Source: Ferruginibacter sp. (lineage in GTDB: Bacteria > Bacteroidota > Bacteroidia > Chitinophagales > Chitinophagaceae). From it: a DNA stretch of 64,000 nucleotides. This document shows positions 43,976 to 54,038 of the stretch, piece after piece. The DNA is taken from contig JAOQAK010000055.1 in NCBI GenBank assembly GCA_025963635.1, forward strand, positions 62,001 through 126,000, in the 5' to 3' direction. The notes under the pieces were generated by a model. The model searched no databases. It was not told the DNA's origin and saw nothing but the letters and a program-made list of their open reading frames with translations. The number at the start of each line of letters is the position of its first letter. Positions within the stretch are counted from its first letter, which is position 1. A program made the position numbers and the translations under genes.

Positions 43976-46369
43976 CTACTTTAAAAAAGGTTTTACATAT
44001 TGAACCTGGTACTGTATCCAGGTATTCAGATGTTTTTTCAATTCCTCAACGTATTTCGGGTTTTTGTCAGCAATATTGTGGGATTCGTAGGGATCGGTCT
44101 TGAGGTCATATAAATAGGATAAATTGGCATTGGCATCGTAAATTAATTTATAATCTCCTTCCCTGCAGCCAAATCGCCAGCAGAATGGAGAAAAGAAATA
44201 TACTTTATTCCTTCTGTGAATGCTAAATAAGTCCTCACCCTGCCATTGATTGGGGATGGGCTTATTTAAGATGGAAAAGATAGTAGGCGCAATATCGCTC
44301 ATGCCCGCTACTTCAGTATTGTGCCCGCCGTTAAAAAGCAGGGGATTAATAAGGATCAAAGGAATATGAAGATTCTCCTCATACGCTCCGTCGGCATGGC
44401 CGTTTTGTCCATGCCGGCCAAAAGCCTCGCCATGATCACCAAAAACAACAATAAGGGTTGAATTTAGAAGGTCTCTTGCTTTCAAGCCTTCCACTAATTG
44501 CCTCAGCGCTTTGTCTGCGTCGTGCAAACCATTCAGGTATCTTTCTAATGATTCATTATTTGAATGAAAATCTATCGGCTTACCGGTTGTATAATAAGGG
44601 TAGTGGGTTTGGTAGGTCCACATCATTGAAAAAAAGGGCGTGGAGCGGTCATTCTTTATCCAGTTAAAAAACTTCACTGGCAGGCATGCATCATTGATAC
44701 CTTCCATATTTTCGTATGGATATCGGGGATCTCCTGTAAAAACAGGCGCTCTACAGGTATTTTCTTTGAAATCCGCTATTTCATCAAATCCCCTTTGTTG
44801 CAAAAACAAATCTGCGCCCATGTAACGGTTATCTCCCGAATTAAAAAAAGACGTTCTGTATCCATTTTTCTTTAGTTCGGAAGATATTGACGGCCACCTG
44901 ATATCCGGTCTTTCTTTAGTAATAAATTTATAGGAAAGGTAAGGGTAACTGCCGCACAGAAAAGACACCATCGACATATTAGTGGTAGGGGCATGCGCAT
45001 AAGCAGCATCAAAATATAGCGAGGAAGACTTGAGTGAATCAAGGAATGGCGTAGCTTGATATTTGGAATTATAGGGCGTAATATATTCTGCAGACGTTGA
45101 TTCCAACACAAAAATGATTACATTTTTTATATTAGCGGCCCCAAACTTTGCAGCGTCTTGTGGTTGTAAAACGTTTTTATTTTTCTTTGTGAATTCATTT
45201 ATATCAACGCCGTTTTTTTCAGCTAATATGGACAGGCCGTTTCGCTGCAGCAAAGAAGATACAAAATAAATAACCGGGTTCTCTGTTTTTCCCTTATCAA
45301 CAGACGCGTCATTCTTTGCAAAAAAACCGAAACCGAAACATACAGCCAAAATTGCTGATGTTATACCAGGACTTTTAAAAAACGACTGATACATGAGCCA
45401 TCCTAAGGGTACAACAGTCAGAATCATTATCAAGTAAGCTAACAGCGAACGTTTATCGATATTATTGCCAATTGCGTTTGAAGCATCCGAACTCATTAAA
45501 AAATCAGAATAGTACAGCCATTGGTAATTAAATGGCCTCCCAAGCATTGAGGTTACTTTAATATTGATGATGCAAATTGCTATCGATAAAATGGCGGATA
45601 AGGCAAATACGGAGAGTATTAAAGTCCGGTTGTTCTTTCTTATAAAAAACAACAAGCCAAACAGGGATGCCAGGATGCCCGTATATAAAAAGTCCTGGAA
45701 AGAAGTTTTAAATATTAAAGGCAGGGCACGCAAGGGATCAATTAAAAACTGTACCGATTCGTTAGTAATGACGGCACGGACTATAACCAGGGTAATCAGG
45801 AGCGTGACAGCAACCGAAAAAAATAAAACCGTCGGTTTAAAAGGTGCGAAAGGTGTTTTAAAAATAAACTTTTTACCTAAATATAATAATATTGCCAGCG
45901 CAGTAAATATAAAAAAGAATACTGCAGCATATTTTAAAACCGAGATTGTTTTGGTAGTTCCTAATTTCTTCAGATCAGGGTTTATCCTGATTACCGCATT
46001 TCCCTTTACTTTAAAGTAGTAATATTTTTTATCAGGTTGTTCATTAACATCCAAATAATTAAATCTTTCTTTAAATGGCCCGGTTATTTTTGTAAAAAAA
46101 AACATGCAATCAATCGTACTGCTGTCCGGCACTGCGATCTTTATTACGTAATCTTCGCCTTCCCTTACCATAGGCGAGTTCATTACACCATCCTTTATTG
46201 TAGTTCCGGCTGGCCCGTTCGTTGTAGTGGCCCAATCATTTATCCCCCATATCATTGTTACCTCGGTGGCACCCGGGGCATGGTACCTGATCTCAGTGAT
46301 ACTCCCGCGAGCCGAAAGAGCGCCTAATAATAATCCAACGAATACTAAATATTTCAAAGGATTTTTCAA
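43976..46369 (-). CDS. LTA-synthase-like sulfatase/phosphoglycerol transferase with extra N-terminal domain
   Basis: A 797-residue membrane enzyme of the alkaline phosphatase superfamily. A signal peptide leads into a beta-sandwich-like region (about 25-130, EIRYHAPGATEVTMIWGIND) outside the usual family plan. After that come five or more transmembrane helices (about 145-345), then the catalytic domain from about 410: metal ligand in VLESTSAEYI, nucleophile Thr in APTTNMSMVSF, and metal ligands in VVFGDHGEAFGRHG and NGHADGAYEE. Family members transfer phosphoglycerol or phosphoethanolamine, or cleave sulfate. Start codon is TTG at 46369; an in-frame stop lies 15 bp upstream and no ATG is available before the signal peptide. 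Inferred to decorate the surface glycan. Confidence 0.87.
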   Translation of the reverse strand: MKNPLKYLVFVGLLLGALSARGSITEIRYHAPGATEVTMIWGINDWATTTNGPAGTTIKDGVMNSPMVREGEDYVIKIAVPDSSTIDCMFFFTKITGPFKERFNYLDVNEQPDKKYYYFKVKGNAVIRINPDLKKLGTTKTISVLKYAAVFFFIFTALAILLYLGKKFIFKTPFAPFKPTVLFFSVAVTLLITLVIVRAVITNESVQFLIDPLRALPLIFKTSFQDFLYTGILASLFGLLFFIRKNNRTLILSVFALSAILSIAICIINIKVTSMLGRPFNYQWLYYSDFLMSSDASNAIGNNIDKRSLLAYLIMILTVVPLGWLMYQSFFKSPGITSAILAVCFGFGFFAKNDASVDKGKTENPVIYFVSSLLQRNGLSILAEKNGVDINEFTKKNKNVLQPQDAAKFGAANIKNVIIFVLESTSAEYITPYNSKYQATPFLDSLKSSSLYFDAAYAHAPTTNMSMVSFLCGSYPYLSYKFITKERPDIRWPSISSELKKNGYRTSFFNSGDNRYMGADLFLQQRGFDEIADFKENTCRAPVFTGDPRYPYENMEGINDACLPVKFFNWIKNDRSTPFFSMMWTYQTHYPYYTTGKPIDFHSNNESLERYLNGLHDADKALRQLVEGLKARDLLNSTLIVVFGDHGEAFGRHGQNGHADGAYEENLHIPLILINPLLFNGGHNTEVAGMSDIAPTIFSILNKPIPNQWQGEDLFSIHRRNKVYFFSPFCWRFGCREGDYKLIYDANANLSYLYDLKTDPYESHNIADKNPKYVEELKKHLNTWIQYQVQYVKPFLK

Positions 46370-46693
46370 CGCAATGTTAATTTAATGTTACTTTAATGTT
46401 AAATCTAACGCAATTGCTAAACAATCGCAAATCAAATTACTGCGCCGGCAGGTATTGAAAAAAATAAAGAGGTTTTGTGCAAAGCACCCTATGAAGGGGT
46501 ACCATCAGCTGTATTTACGGCATTCTTTACACGGGAGATCTGTGAATGTTAATGGGCTTTACAAAACGACGCATTGGCGCTTCTACGGAGCCCCGGACTT
46601 GCTTAAGGCAGATCCAATTTTCGCCACCTAATACTTTGATAAAAGTTTAGAGCATTCCTTTTCAGAATCCAAAATCTGGCAGGAAATTCAAAA
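46370..46693. other. Intergenic region with phased 7-bp repeats
   Basis: Upstream region of the LTA-synthase-like gene and downstream region of the acyltransferase-like gene, both on the minus strand. Contains the three phased AATGTTA repeats listed separately; otherwise nothing recognised. Confidence 0.5.
46373..46401. repeat. Three AATGTTA repeats spaced exactly 11 bp
   Basis: AATGTTA occurs at 46373-46379, 46384-46390 and 46395-46401, one helical turn apart, directly upstream of the TTG start at 46369. Such phasing suits a cooperative protein-binding site or a leader element, but could be chance in AT-rich DNA. Confidence 0.6.
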
Positions 46694-47899
46694 TCACAGA
46701 TAGCTCAGCCACCACTGGTTGTGGTTTTTTTTATAGCTGCTAAACCAGCGGCAGGGAAAATACAATATGAAGATAACAAACAGCCATACCCCGTAAACGC
46801 CGCCTAAATTAAAACCAAAATCCGGCGTGCTAAACCAGAAGGAATGATTGGGACTGTTGATCTGGCGGATACTATATCCTTGCGCAAAGAAAAGAATCAC
46901 ATTGATTGCCCGCAAAATATAAAAGTGCAGTATATAAAAAAAGAAAGGAACATTGCCATAAATTATAAGTATGCCGGTAACCCTGGTTTTAATATTTTCT
47001 GTTAGGGCAAGCACAATTAACCCTGTTCCTAACGTCAGACAAGCAAACAGTAGGGATGGCCGGGGTTTACTAACGTTCAAAAACGACATAAAGGTGTATG
47101 TCCCATTATGCTGTATTACCCATGGCGAAGGGTTGCCATAAATATTGAAGTACCTTAAGACCACGAAAAGTGCCAGTAGGGAGACTCCAGTATAAAGCAA
47201 TATCTTCCTTCTTTTTTGCGGATTATACTCCTTTGTATAAATTGAGCCGAAAACATAACCAAGCAGCATTATGCTTGTCCATGGTATGAGGGCATACATA
47301 TTAAATATAACATGGGTTTTGCTGAGGGGTGTAATAGAAAGGCGACCAGTACCGCCGGTAAATAACTGGTGTAATATTCTCGCTGGAATGCCGTGGTCAG
47401 GAATATTAATGTAGTCAAATATATCATGACCAAAGAAGATCAATGCTCCAATGACGGCAATTACTTTCAGCGGGGCCCATACCAGCAGGCCAAGGATAAC
47501 CATACTCCAGCCTATCAGCCATAAAACCTGCAGGGTGATAAAATTGTAAAACGGGTTTAATGAAAAAGCAAACGAAAGAACTACCACTTCAATGAAAACA
47601 AGCCACAGCCCCCTTTTGATGAGAAAGGTGCTTAACTCGCTTTTGGTTCGCCGGGTTCCGGCAAGATAAGCTGACACGCCAGTGAGGAAAACAAAATTCG
47701 GTGCACAGAAATGGGTGATCCAGCGGGTAAAAAATAGTAACGGAGTGGTGTGGGCCATATCGGTAGGATCAATGAACGCAGGGTCATAATGAAAAAAATG
47801 CCTCGCATGATCGAGCACCATTATTAGCATAATGATACCACGCAAAATATCAATCGACCGGATGCGTTGCTTTGCCGAAGGTTCGTAAAGATTTGGCAT
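46694..47899 (-). CDS. DUF1624/YeiB-like membrane acyltransferase-type protein
   Basis: A 401-residue inner-membrane protein with about ten helices. The N-terminal RIRSIDILRGIIMLIMVLDH motif, followed by HFCAPNFVFLTGVSAYL, is typical of the DUF1624 / heparan-alpha-glucosaminide N-acetyltransferase-like group, related to acyltransferase 3 proteins. Family members are thought to move acyl groups across the membrane onto sugars. Here it probably O- or N-acylates the exported glycan. The ATG at 47899 fits. It is transcribed in the same direction as the LTA-synthase-like gene. Confidence 0.88.
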   Translation of the reverse strand: MPNLYEPSAKQRIRSIDILRGIIMLIMVLDHARHFFHYDPAFIDPTDMAHTTPLLFFTRWITHFCAPNFVFLTGVSAYLAGTRRTKSELSTFLIKRGLWLVFIEVVVLSFAFSLNPFYNFITLQVLWLIGWSMVILGLLVWAPLKVIAVIGALIFFGHDIFDYINIPDHGIPARILHQLFTGGTGRLSITPLSKTHVIFNMYALIPWTSIMLLGYVFGSIYTKEYNPQKRRKILLYTGVSLLALFVVLRYFNIYGNPSPWVIQHNGTYTFMSFLNVSKPRPSLLFACLTLGTGLIVLALTENIKTRVTGILIIYGNVPFFFYILHFYILRAINVILFFAQGYSIRQINSPNHSFWFSTPDFGFNLGGVYGVWLFVIFILYFPCRWFSSYKKNHNQWWLSYL

Positions 47900-48035
47900 A
47901 TTGCAAAAGGTAATTTTTTCTATTGCGTAAACTACTCAAACATCAGCCCCCTGTTTCGACGGTTTTGGAGGGCAATAAACATAATTACCCGTTGAAACCG
48001 GATTTGTGATTAAAACACGATGTCTTTATAATAAG

Positions 48036-49106
48036 CTAAATGACAGCGGATCGTTTAGTAAAAGCTGAAAACATTTCCTTTAGCGTATCTTCTATATTAT
48101 AAGTATACTCCCATGCAGGAAAATGCGCTTTAAATTTTGAAACATCGCTTATATACCAAATGTGATCCCCGATACGACTATCATCGGAATAAGAAAAGTT
48201 CAACTTATTACCGGTAATAGTTTCGCAATACCGTATGCCTTCCAGCATTGAGCAGTTTGCAAAACGGCCTCCCCCGGCGTTGTATACTTCACCGCTTTTC
48301 GGATTATTATAGAAGTGCCAGAACATGTTTACAAGGTCAAAACTGTGGATGTTATCCCTTACCTGCTTTCCCTTGTAACCAAATATTGTATAATGCTGAT
48401 GATTAATGGTACATTTCATCAGGTATGCAAGAAACCCATGCAGTTGTGCGCCCGAATGGTTTGGGCCTGTTAAACAACCGCCGCGAAACACAGCCGTCTT
48501 CATACCAAAATAACGCCCATATTCCTGAACCATTACATCAGCTGCTACCTTTGATGCTCCAAAAACAGAATGTTTGCAATTGTCTATGCTCATGGATTCA
48601 TCGATGCCGTGTGCATGATACGGGTGAGTTTCGTCGATTTCCCAACGGAATTCTTTTTCAATAAGCGGTAAGAAATTGGGATTGTCACCATACACTTTAT
48701 TGGTTGATGTAAAGATGAACACCGCATCCGGGCTATGGAGACGCGTAAGTTCAAGCATATTCATTGTGCCATTGGCATTAATCGTAAAATCAGTCAATGG
48801 TTCTTTGGCCGCCCAGTCGTGGCTAGGCTGAGCAGCAGTATGTATGATCAGGGAAATATCATTGTTATATTCCTTAAAAATATTACCTAATTGTTCATAA
48901 TCCCTGATGTCAACGTTATAATGCCTGTAGTTCGGAAATTGTTCCTGTAACCGGGAAACGTTCCAGTTGGTGGAAGCACCGTCGCCAAAAAAATAGGCCC
49001 GCAGATTATTGTCGATTCCAATGATCACATCAAATTTATCATGAAGAAAAGATACGGACTCACTCCCGATCAAACCACCAGATCCTGTAATAAGCGCTGT
49101 TTTCAT
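48036..49106 (-). CDS. NAD-dependent sugar epimerase with Phe in the YxxxK position
   Basis: A 356-residue extended SDR related to CDP-paratose 2-epimerase-like enzymes and to the gene at 7763. Motifs: [14 protein letters not shown] (nucleotide binding), [13 protein letters not shown], and [14 protein letters not shown]. The catalytic YxxxK motif reads FGASK (codon TTT for Phe), so the usual Tyr is missing while Lys is kept. Later [17 protein letters not shown] replaces the CIYG loop. It may use another acid/base residue or have a changed reaction. It sits among minus-strand genes of the polysaccharide locus and probably makes a donor sugar. Confidence 0.88.
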   Translation of the reverse strand: MKTALITGSGGLIGSESVSFLHDKFDVIIGIDNNLRAYFFGDGASTNWNVSRLQEQFPNYRHYNVDIRDYEQLGNIFKEYNNDISLIIHTAAQPSHDWAAKEPLTDFTINANGTMNMLELTRLHSPDAVFIFTSTNKVYGDNPNFLPLIEKEFRWEIDETHPYHAHGIDESMSIDNCKHSVFGASKVAADVMVQEYGRYFGMKTAVFRGGCLTGPNHSGAQLHGFLAYLMKCTINHQHYTIFGYKGKQVRDNIHSFDLVNMFWHFYNNPKSGEVYNAGGGRFANCSMLEGIRYCETITGNKLNFSYSDDSRIGDHIWYISDVSKFKAHFPAWEYTYNIEDTLKEMFSAFTKRSAVI

Positions 49107-49133
49107 ATTGTTAGTTGAATCGTCTTTTAAATG

Positions 49134-49148
49134 CTAAGATTATCTTAG
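49134..49148. promoter_or_regulatory. Perfect short palindrome upstream of epimerase gene
   Basis: CTAAGAT-T-ATCTTAG, 7-bp arms with a one-base centre, 27 bp upstream of the start at 49106. Size and position suit a dimeric regulator site, but there is no other support. Confidence 0.3.
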
Positions 49149-49344
49149 ATGAATGTAAGCTTTATTTAAATGCATTTCCAAATGACTATGAAAGTTGATC
49201 ATCTCTCTTGTTTTAATCTTTCAATTTGAGCCTACACCTCTCATAACCAGTCACAAAGTGCTACGCTGCGGAAGTACATGCATCAAAAGAACTGTACACA
49301 ACGGCCTAATCGAGTTAAGCACTTACTGTTTTGAAGTTGCACTA

Positions 49345-50463
49345 TCAAACCGTCGCTATAGATTCAAATTTCTTCTTTCTCTTTTCTTTCAATTTTAAAA
49401 ACGGGTTTTCGACAAGGTGCCAACTGCAAAATGCCACGACTAAGGTAACGCACAATGTAATAATAAAAAGGTTGAATGGCCCCACGACATGGTCTCTAAA
49501 AAAATACATTATCATTTGCTGTACGGGCCATCCATACAGGTACATGCCGTAAGAAAAGTCACCAAACTTTGCAAAACCACCACATTTTACAGCAGGGTGA
49601 AAAGCGACGTAAAATAACAGGTAAGTTCCGGCAACCGGCAATATGAGTTCGAAATACCTGATCCATAGAAAAGATGACACGAGTGCAATCATTGCCAAAA
49701 CGGCAAGCACTCTGCTGCGTACAACAATATTCCTGTAATAATAAAAACAGGCACCTGCCAAAAAGTACGTGATAAATCTTGGGTGGTGGTAAGGGTTACC
49801 GAAAAGCAAATTGGGGAATTCTCTATATCGAATGTACCCGTTGTACTGAACGAAAAAAACGATGTACATCAAAAAAAAACCGGCAATGAACCGCCATTTC
49901 TTCGAAAAAAAACCGATACCTGCAAAAAAAAGCACCAACAGGTAGCAAACAAATTCAAACTGTATAGTCCACAATGATTCATTGATGCCTTGTTGCGGCA
50001 AGCCTTTGAAAATATTATAATGATAAGGGGCCTGGAGACCAACAAGATGAAGCATTTCTCTTCGTAAATTCAGCATTTGAAGGTATTGCGTATAACCGTT
50101 CCAATTGCTAATTAGTCCACTGCCGAGGAAACCAGCTAACAGCAAACTCACCAGGTAGGCGACTATAAAACCAGGGTAAATCCTCAAAACCCGCTTGCTA
50201 AGGTACTCGAATGTACCGCTGGACGATTGAAAGCTTTTTACCACCAGGAAGCCACTGATTACAAAAAACAGGTTAACCGCCACACTGCCAATACTTATTT
50301 GCCGCCCACTCCATACCATGAATGGCTCAGTTACAGAAAATTTAGCGTTGCCATTAAAAACGGCATAACTATGACATAACAAAACAGACGCAGCCAATAC
50401 AAACCGGATAACGTCAAAGTTATTCGGGAAGCTTTTGGAATTGATTAATAGCGATCGGTTCAT
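49345..50463 (-). CDS. Acyltransferase 3 family protein
   Basis: A 372-residue membrane O-acyltransferase with about ten helices. N-terminal FDVIRFVLAASVLLCHSYAV holds the RxxxAxxVxxxH-type catalytic His; other family signs are VAVNLFFVISGFLVVKSF, and the late FGDFSYGMYLYGWPVQQ segment followed by HLVENPFLKL. The start is taken as ATG 50463; a TTG at 50502 would add 13 residues. Family members (OafA-like) acetylate O-antigen and capsule sugars at the membrane. It is next to three glycosyltransferase genes on the same strand. Confidence 0.92.
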   Translation of the reverse strand: MNRSLLINSKSFPNNFDVIRFVLAASVLLCHSYAVFNGNAKFSVTEPFMVWSGRQISIGSVAVNLFFVISGFLVVKSFQSSSGTFEYLSKRVLRIYPGFIVAYLVSLLLAGFLGSGLISNWNGYTQYLQMLNLRREMLHLVGLQAPYHYNIFKGLPQQGINESLWTIQFEFVCYLLVLFFAGIGFFSKKWRFIAGFFLMYIVFFVQYNGYIRYREFPNLLFGNPYHHPRFITYFLAGACFYYYRNIVVRSRVLAVLAMIALVSSFLWIRYFELILPVAGTYLLFYVAFHPAVKCGGFAKFGDFSYGMYLYGWPVQQMIMYFFRDHVVGPFNLFIITLCVTLVVAFCSWHLVENPFLKLKEKRKKKFESIATV

Positions 50464-50612
50464 TAGCTTTTTTGGATAACAACGCGGATAAAACGCATTC
50501 AATCTCTACAGCACAACAAAAAACTTTTGGGCTTCTGATTAATCATAAACAGTGCGGGCCATGAGGAGGAAAACCACTTTTGTAATACAAGGCGTAATTA
50601 GCACTTCCGTAC

Positions 50613-51608
50613 TTAATTAGCACCTTTATACCTGATAAGTACTTTGATGTACAGCTTTAATAACGACATAAGCGTTGTTTGATTAAAATGCAACCGCAAT
50701 GCCCCATGGGCTTGTTTTAGGGCAACTTGCCCATTACGTTCCTTTTTATAAATGCCCTGAGCTTTTTTTGTAAAATAGATAGAAAAGTATCTTTTTGAGA
50801 TTCGTTTAATTTCTCTTCTTTTCTCCGCTGGTAAATAGCTTTGTATAATTTCGATCACGCTTCTGATATCTTTTATATTTTGACCAGAAGCTAAAAACCT
50901 TGAACTTATATTGCTACTATGGTGCCTGTATAAAGCAAGATTTTCCGGGGAGTAAGCAACCGGAAAGTGAGCTGCAATCCTTACCCACATTTCCCAATCT
51001 TCTCCATAATGTACACCAAAAAAACCACCCAATTGTTCATACACGCTTCTTTTAACCACCATTGCACAAGCCTGTAGTGATTGCTGTTTCGATATTTTTA
51101 ATAACCAATCTTCGATTATTCCGGGATACCCCTGTATATAATTGCTGTGGTATATCAAATTACCATTTTCATCTATTCCTGATAACCCTGTAAAAGCAGC
51201 GCCGGCAGAAGGATATTGGTTGAACAAGTTTTCAACTTCTTTATAAAAGCCTGGCTTCACTTTATCGTCGCCATGCAATATATGGATCCATTTTCCCCGG
51301 GATCTTTGTATACAGGTCTCGAAATTTCTTAGACTGCCTACATTTCTTTCCTGGCCAAAGAATTCAATTCGGCCCTTCCCAATTTCGGTTACGATCGCTT
51401 TAACATCGTTATCTGTACTGCAATCATCAATTACCTCTATTTGCATATTACTTTCTCCAACCTGCTGTATTAGAACGCTTTCGAGGGTCTCGTTGAGATA
51501 ATCGCTACAGTTATAGGTGGGGATCATTACAGACCACAAAGGGCGGTTCAGTTCATCAGTTACCGGTGCAATCCGGGGAGGAGAGGAAGGAATTCTATGG
51601 GACTTCAT
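50613..51608 (-). CDS. GT2 glycosyltransferase
   Basis: A 331-residue GT-A inverting glycosyltransferase. Motifs: WSVMIPTYNCSDYLNETLES, MQIEVIDDCSTDND, the metal-binding region WIHILHGDDKVKPGFY, and HYGEDWEMWVRIA with the catalytic ED. The C-terminal RYFSIYFTKKAQG is a family-like helix. It lies 15 bp from the next upstream gene (51624), so the two are an operon. Acceptor and donor unknown. Confidence 0.92.
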   Translation of the reverse strand: MKSHRIPSSPPRIAPVTDELNRPLWSVMIPTYNCSDYLNETLESVLIQQVGESNMQIEVIDDCSTDNDVKAIVTEIGKGRIEFFGQERNVGSLRNFETCIQRSRGKWIHILHGDDKVKPGFYKEVENLFNQYPSAGAAFTGLSGIDENGNLIYHSNYIQGYPGIIEDWLLKISKQQSLQACAMVVKRSVYEQLGGFFGVHYGEDWEMWVRIAAHFPVAYSPENLALYRHHSSNISSRFLASGQNIKDIRSVIEIIQSYLPAEKRREIKRISKRYFSIYFTKKAQGIYKKERNGQVALKQAHGALRLHFNQTTLMSLLKLYIKVLIRYKGAN

Positions 51609-51623
51609 GCTTGAAAGAATGGT

Positions 51624-52556
51624 TTAACCTATGAACCTGCCCAACACAGATGCACTAAGCAAATCGATTTTTTTCATCTTGTATGTGAAAGGGGAAAAGA
51701 TGTTTATGGGCGATTTACAAAAATAAAAAAAAGTTTGTTCGGCTTTATTGGGTTTGTGGCCTGACTTAATTAGTTGATTAAAGAATCTTGTATTCCACGG
51801 TTTATTATCTCCAATGGCATGCATCATGATAGTTGCGGGTTGTGTAAATCCCATTCCTTCTTTGCCGACGATGCTTATTTCAATACCATTAGAAGTTGTA
51901 ATTGCGGCATTTAACAGGTCTTGGTCGCCTTTAAAAGAACTGTATGCGTCCTTAACGAAAACATTTATATTTCCCCCCATCTGTATGTATATCTCGGTAA
52001 AGTATATCCATTTGTCTATCAGGGAAATACTTTCTCTTTCCAGGCCTATAAAGCCACTGTTGAAATAATAATTTGTGTCATTGAACTGTTTCTCGGGGGA
52101 CTTGTCCAAACTTCTCCAATCCTTCCTCCAGGGATGGTTGTAGTGAAGAAAATGAAAGGCATTGTCAAGGCAAAGACAGACACCTTTCTCCAGCCACTTC
52201 GAATACAAAGTCCATGGTGCATATACAATGATGTCAGCATCAAAAAAATAAAATTTTTGAGTAGCTGTGTATTCGTCCATTGTTTGCTTGATGAAATATG
52301 GCTTATAGTAACCGAGGTGCATTTCTGTATACACCTTTTCAAATTTTATCACAATTTCTTTTGCGAGCAAGAAACTATCATTTTCTATAGACTCCAACTG
52401 CTCTACCCAGAACGGAAGATCGCCCCTGTAACCAACATTAATCAAACCTTTAAACTGGGATTTTACTAATGAATTCGCTAGCGCGGCTACACCTAACTTA
52501 TAATCGCCGTCAAAAAGGCAAATTACGATTTCAGCGTAAGATATTTCATGGGCCAT
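51624..52556 (-). CDS. GT8-like nucleotide-diphospho-sugar transferase
   Basis: A 310-residue GT-A-like protein. It begins YAEIVICLFDGDYKLGVAAL, as in GT8-like and putative nucleotide-diphospho-sugar transferases, and has the metal-binding DxD in KFYFFDADIIVYAPW. Later NYYFNSGFIGLERES and DQDLLNAAI match the family core. No signal peptide or membrane helix. It is immediately upstream of the GT2 gene ending at 50613 and follows the GT2 gene at 52657-53682 by 100 bp. Probably adds a sugar during chain assembly. Confidence 0.8.
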   Translation of the reverse strand: MAHEISYAEIVICLFDGDYKLGVAALANSLVKSQFKGLINVGYRGDLPFWVEQLESIENDSFLLAKEIVIKFEKVYTEMHLGYYKPYFIKQTMDEYTATQKFYFFDADIIVYAPWTLYSKWLEKGVCLCLDNAFHFLHYNHPWRKDWRSLDKSPEKQFNDTNYYFNSGFIGLERESISLIDKWIYFTEIYIQMGGNINVFVKDAYSSFKGDQDLLNAAITTSNGIEISIVGKEGMGFTQPATIMMHAIGDNKPWNTRFFNQLIKSGHKPNKAEQTFFYFCKSPINIFSPFTYKMKKIDLLSASVLGRFIG

Positions 52557-52656
52557 ATATAGCTTCTAAATTTTTATTTGTGCAATGCTTATATCAGGTT
52601 ATCGTACATATTGGAAGAAGCACCGCAACAAATGTTGTCATGAGAACAGGTGATTC

Positions 52657-53682
52657 CTACGAATTCGGACTAAATATAAGCTGGCTGTTAAATTGATCTT
52701 TGAACCTGTTTTTAGTCAGTATAAATGTTCTAAGTATACCAATATCATTATACAAGTGATGAAGTTCATCAAGACATTTATACTGGTCAAAGCCAAAATA
52801 ATATCCTTTTACCAGAAGCTTAATCCTGGTGAACATAATATTTTTTAGCGACCTAAGACAGATATACCTGTAATCATTTTTTAAAGAATGCAAATTATCC
52901 CTATTCACCCGATATGCATGCAATAAAGCATAGGAAATTCCAAAACCAAGGAATAATTGCTTGTAATATTGAATGGTAGTACGATGTTTGGGTATAAAAT
53001 GTTGAAACTTCATTTTTTTTGAATAATATATTCTGTATCCGGCTTTCTTTAACGCCAAACAGAGTTCGTGATCACCGCTGCTTGCAAGGCTGGTCCCGAT
53101 TCTATCGGTTAGTTGGAACTTAAATCGAAACTTCTCCTTTAATACGTTAAATGCTGATTTATTCAAAAGCATTCCGGCACCATACAGCACTCCCCTTCCA
53201 TTGGTAATGTCGCCTTCAACTTCTGATTGCATGCCTACGGCCAGTACATGAAACTGGTTAGCCCAAAAATATGGCGGCTCTTTATCTTCAAAAACGGGCC
53301 TCCCAGTGCCGCCCAGCGCACCGATACCGGGGAAGGTTTGCATAATACCCAAACCAATGCTTAAGTAATTATCGTCAAGCCAATTATCATCATCACAAAA
53401 TAAAATGTAATCAAAGAATGCTTTCTCTATTCCCTTTCTTCTTGCAGCGGACAGGCCCGGTTCCAATTCCGTCACTATCTTAAATGGCGGTTTTTTTTCA
53501 TTGAATGAATTCCAGATTTGTAATGCCGTTTCAGCAGTATTGTCTTTAGATCCGTTATCTACAAGAATCACTTCCCAGGAAGATGACAAAATATTCTTTT
53601 GAGCCACAAGGTGTTGAAGAGTGGGGGCTATTCTCAAGGAACTATTAAAACAACAAATAATTACGCTAATTCCCGAAGGCAT
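52657..53682 (-). CDS. GT2 glycosyltransferase
   Basis: A 341-residue GT-A enzyme from the ATG at 53682 (MPSGISVIICCFNSSLRI), the normal family start; a longer frame from a TTG at 53757 adds 25 unlikely residues. Motifs: VILVDNGSKDNT, GLSAARRKGIEKA, LFCDDDNWLDDNY (metal-binding acidic cluster), GGTGRPVFEDKEPPYFW, and GDHELCLALKKAGYR. The C-terminal part is long and basic, and may contact the membrane. It is the first gene of the final glycosyltransferase group. Confidence 0.9.
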   Translation of the reverse strand: MPSGISVIICCFNSSLRIAPTLQHLVAQKNILSSSWEVILVDNGSKDNTAETALQIWNSFNEKKPPFKIVTELEPGLSAARRKGIEKAFFDYILFCDDDNWLDDNYLSIGLGIMQTFPGIGALGGTGRPVFEDKEPPYFWANQFHVLAVGMQSEVEGDITNGRGVLYGAGMLLNKSAFNVLKEKFRFKFQLTDRIGTSLASSGDHELCLALKKAGYRIYYSKKMKFQHFIPKHRTTIQYYKQLFLGFGISYALLHAYRVNRDNLHSLKNDYRYICLRSLKNIMFTRIKLLVKGYYFGFDQYKCLDELHHLYNDIGILRTFILTKNRFKDQFNSQLIFSPNS

Positions 53683-53987
53683 ATTATTGATTTTTATACT
53701 AGCAATCCCCGGCTTGTCTCTAAAACGTTCCGAGATAGCTGGCGGCAAATGCCACAAAATTAGGGTACGACTTACAAAAAATGAGGCAGAATGAAACTCA
53801 TTTTAGCCGACGACAAGATAAGGTTATATTTTAATATAATAAATAATTTATGTTCATTCAATTAAAAATAGCCTGCACTGTATCTTAATAAAGCGACTGA
53901 CCGATTCCTATAATGAAATCTGCGCATGGGTAACAGAGGTAATCTGCATCTACCCGGTATGCCCTTTACTTGTTATTATTTCCAGAA

Positions 53988-54025
53988 AAATAAACGGCTG
54001 CCTTTACTACGGCAGTCGTTTATTT
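53988..54025 (-). terminator. Intrinsic terminator of the giant adhesin gene
   Basis: AAATAAACGGCTGCC (53988-54002) pairs with GGCAGTCGTTTATTT (54011-54025), one mismatch, 8-nt loop. It starts 14 bp after the adhesin stop codon on the minus strand and ends in a T-rich stretch (TTTATTTTTC). Stem, position and tail agree with a rho-independent terminator. Confidence 0.8.
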
Positions 54026-54038
54026 AAAAACTATTTGT

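Noticed and set aside
51921-52469. 182-residue plus-strand frame
   Set aside because: Entirely antisense to the GT8-like gene, which has recognisable motifs; no domain seen in the antisense product.
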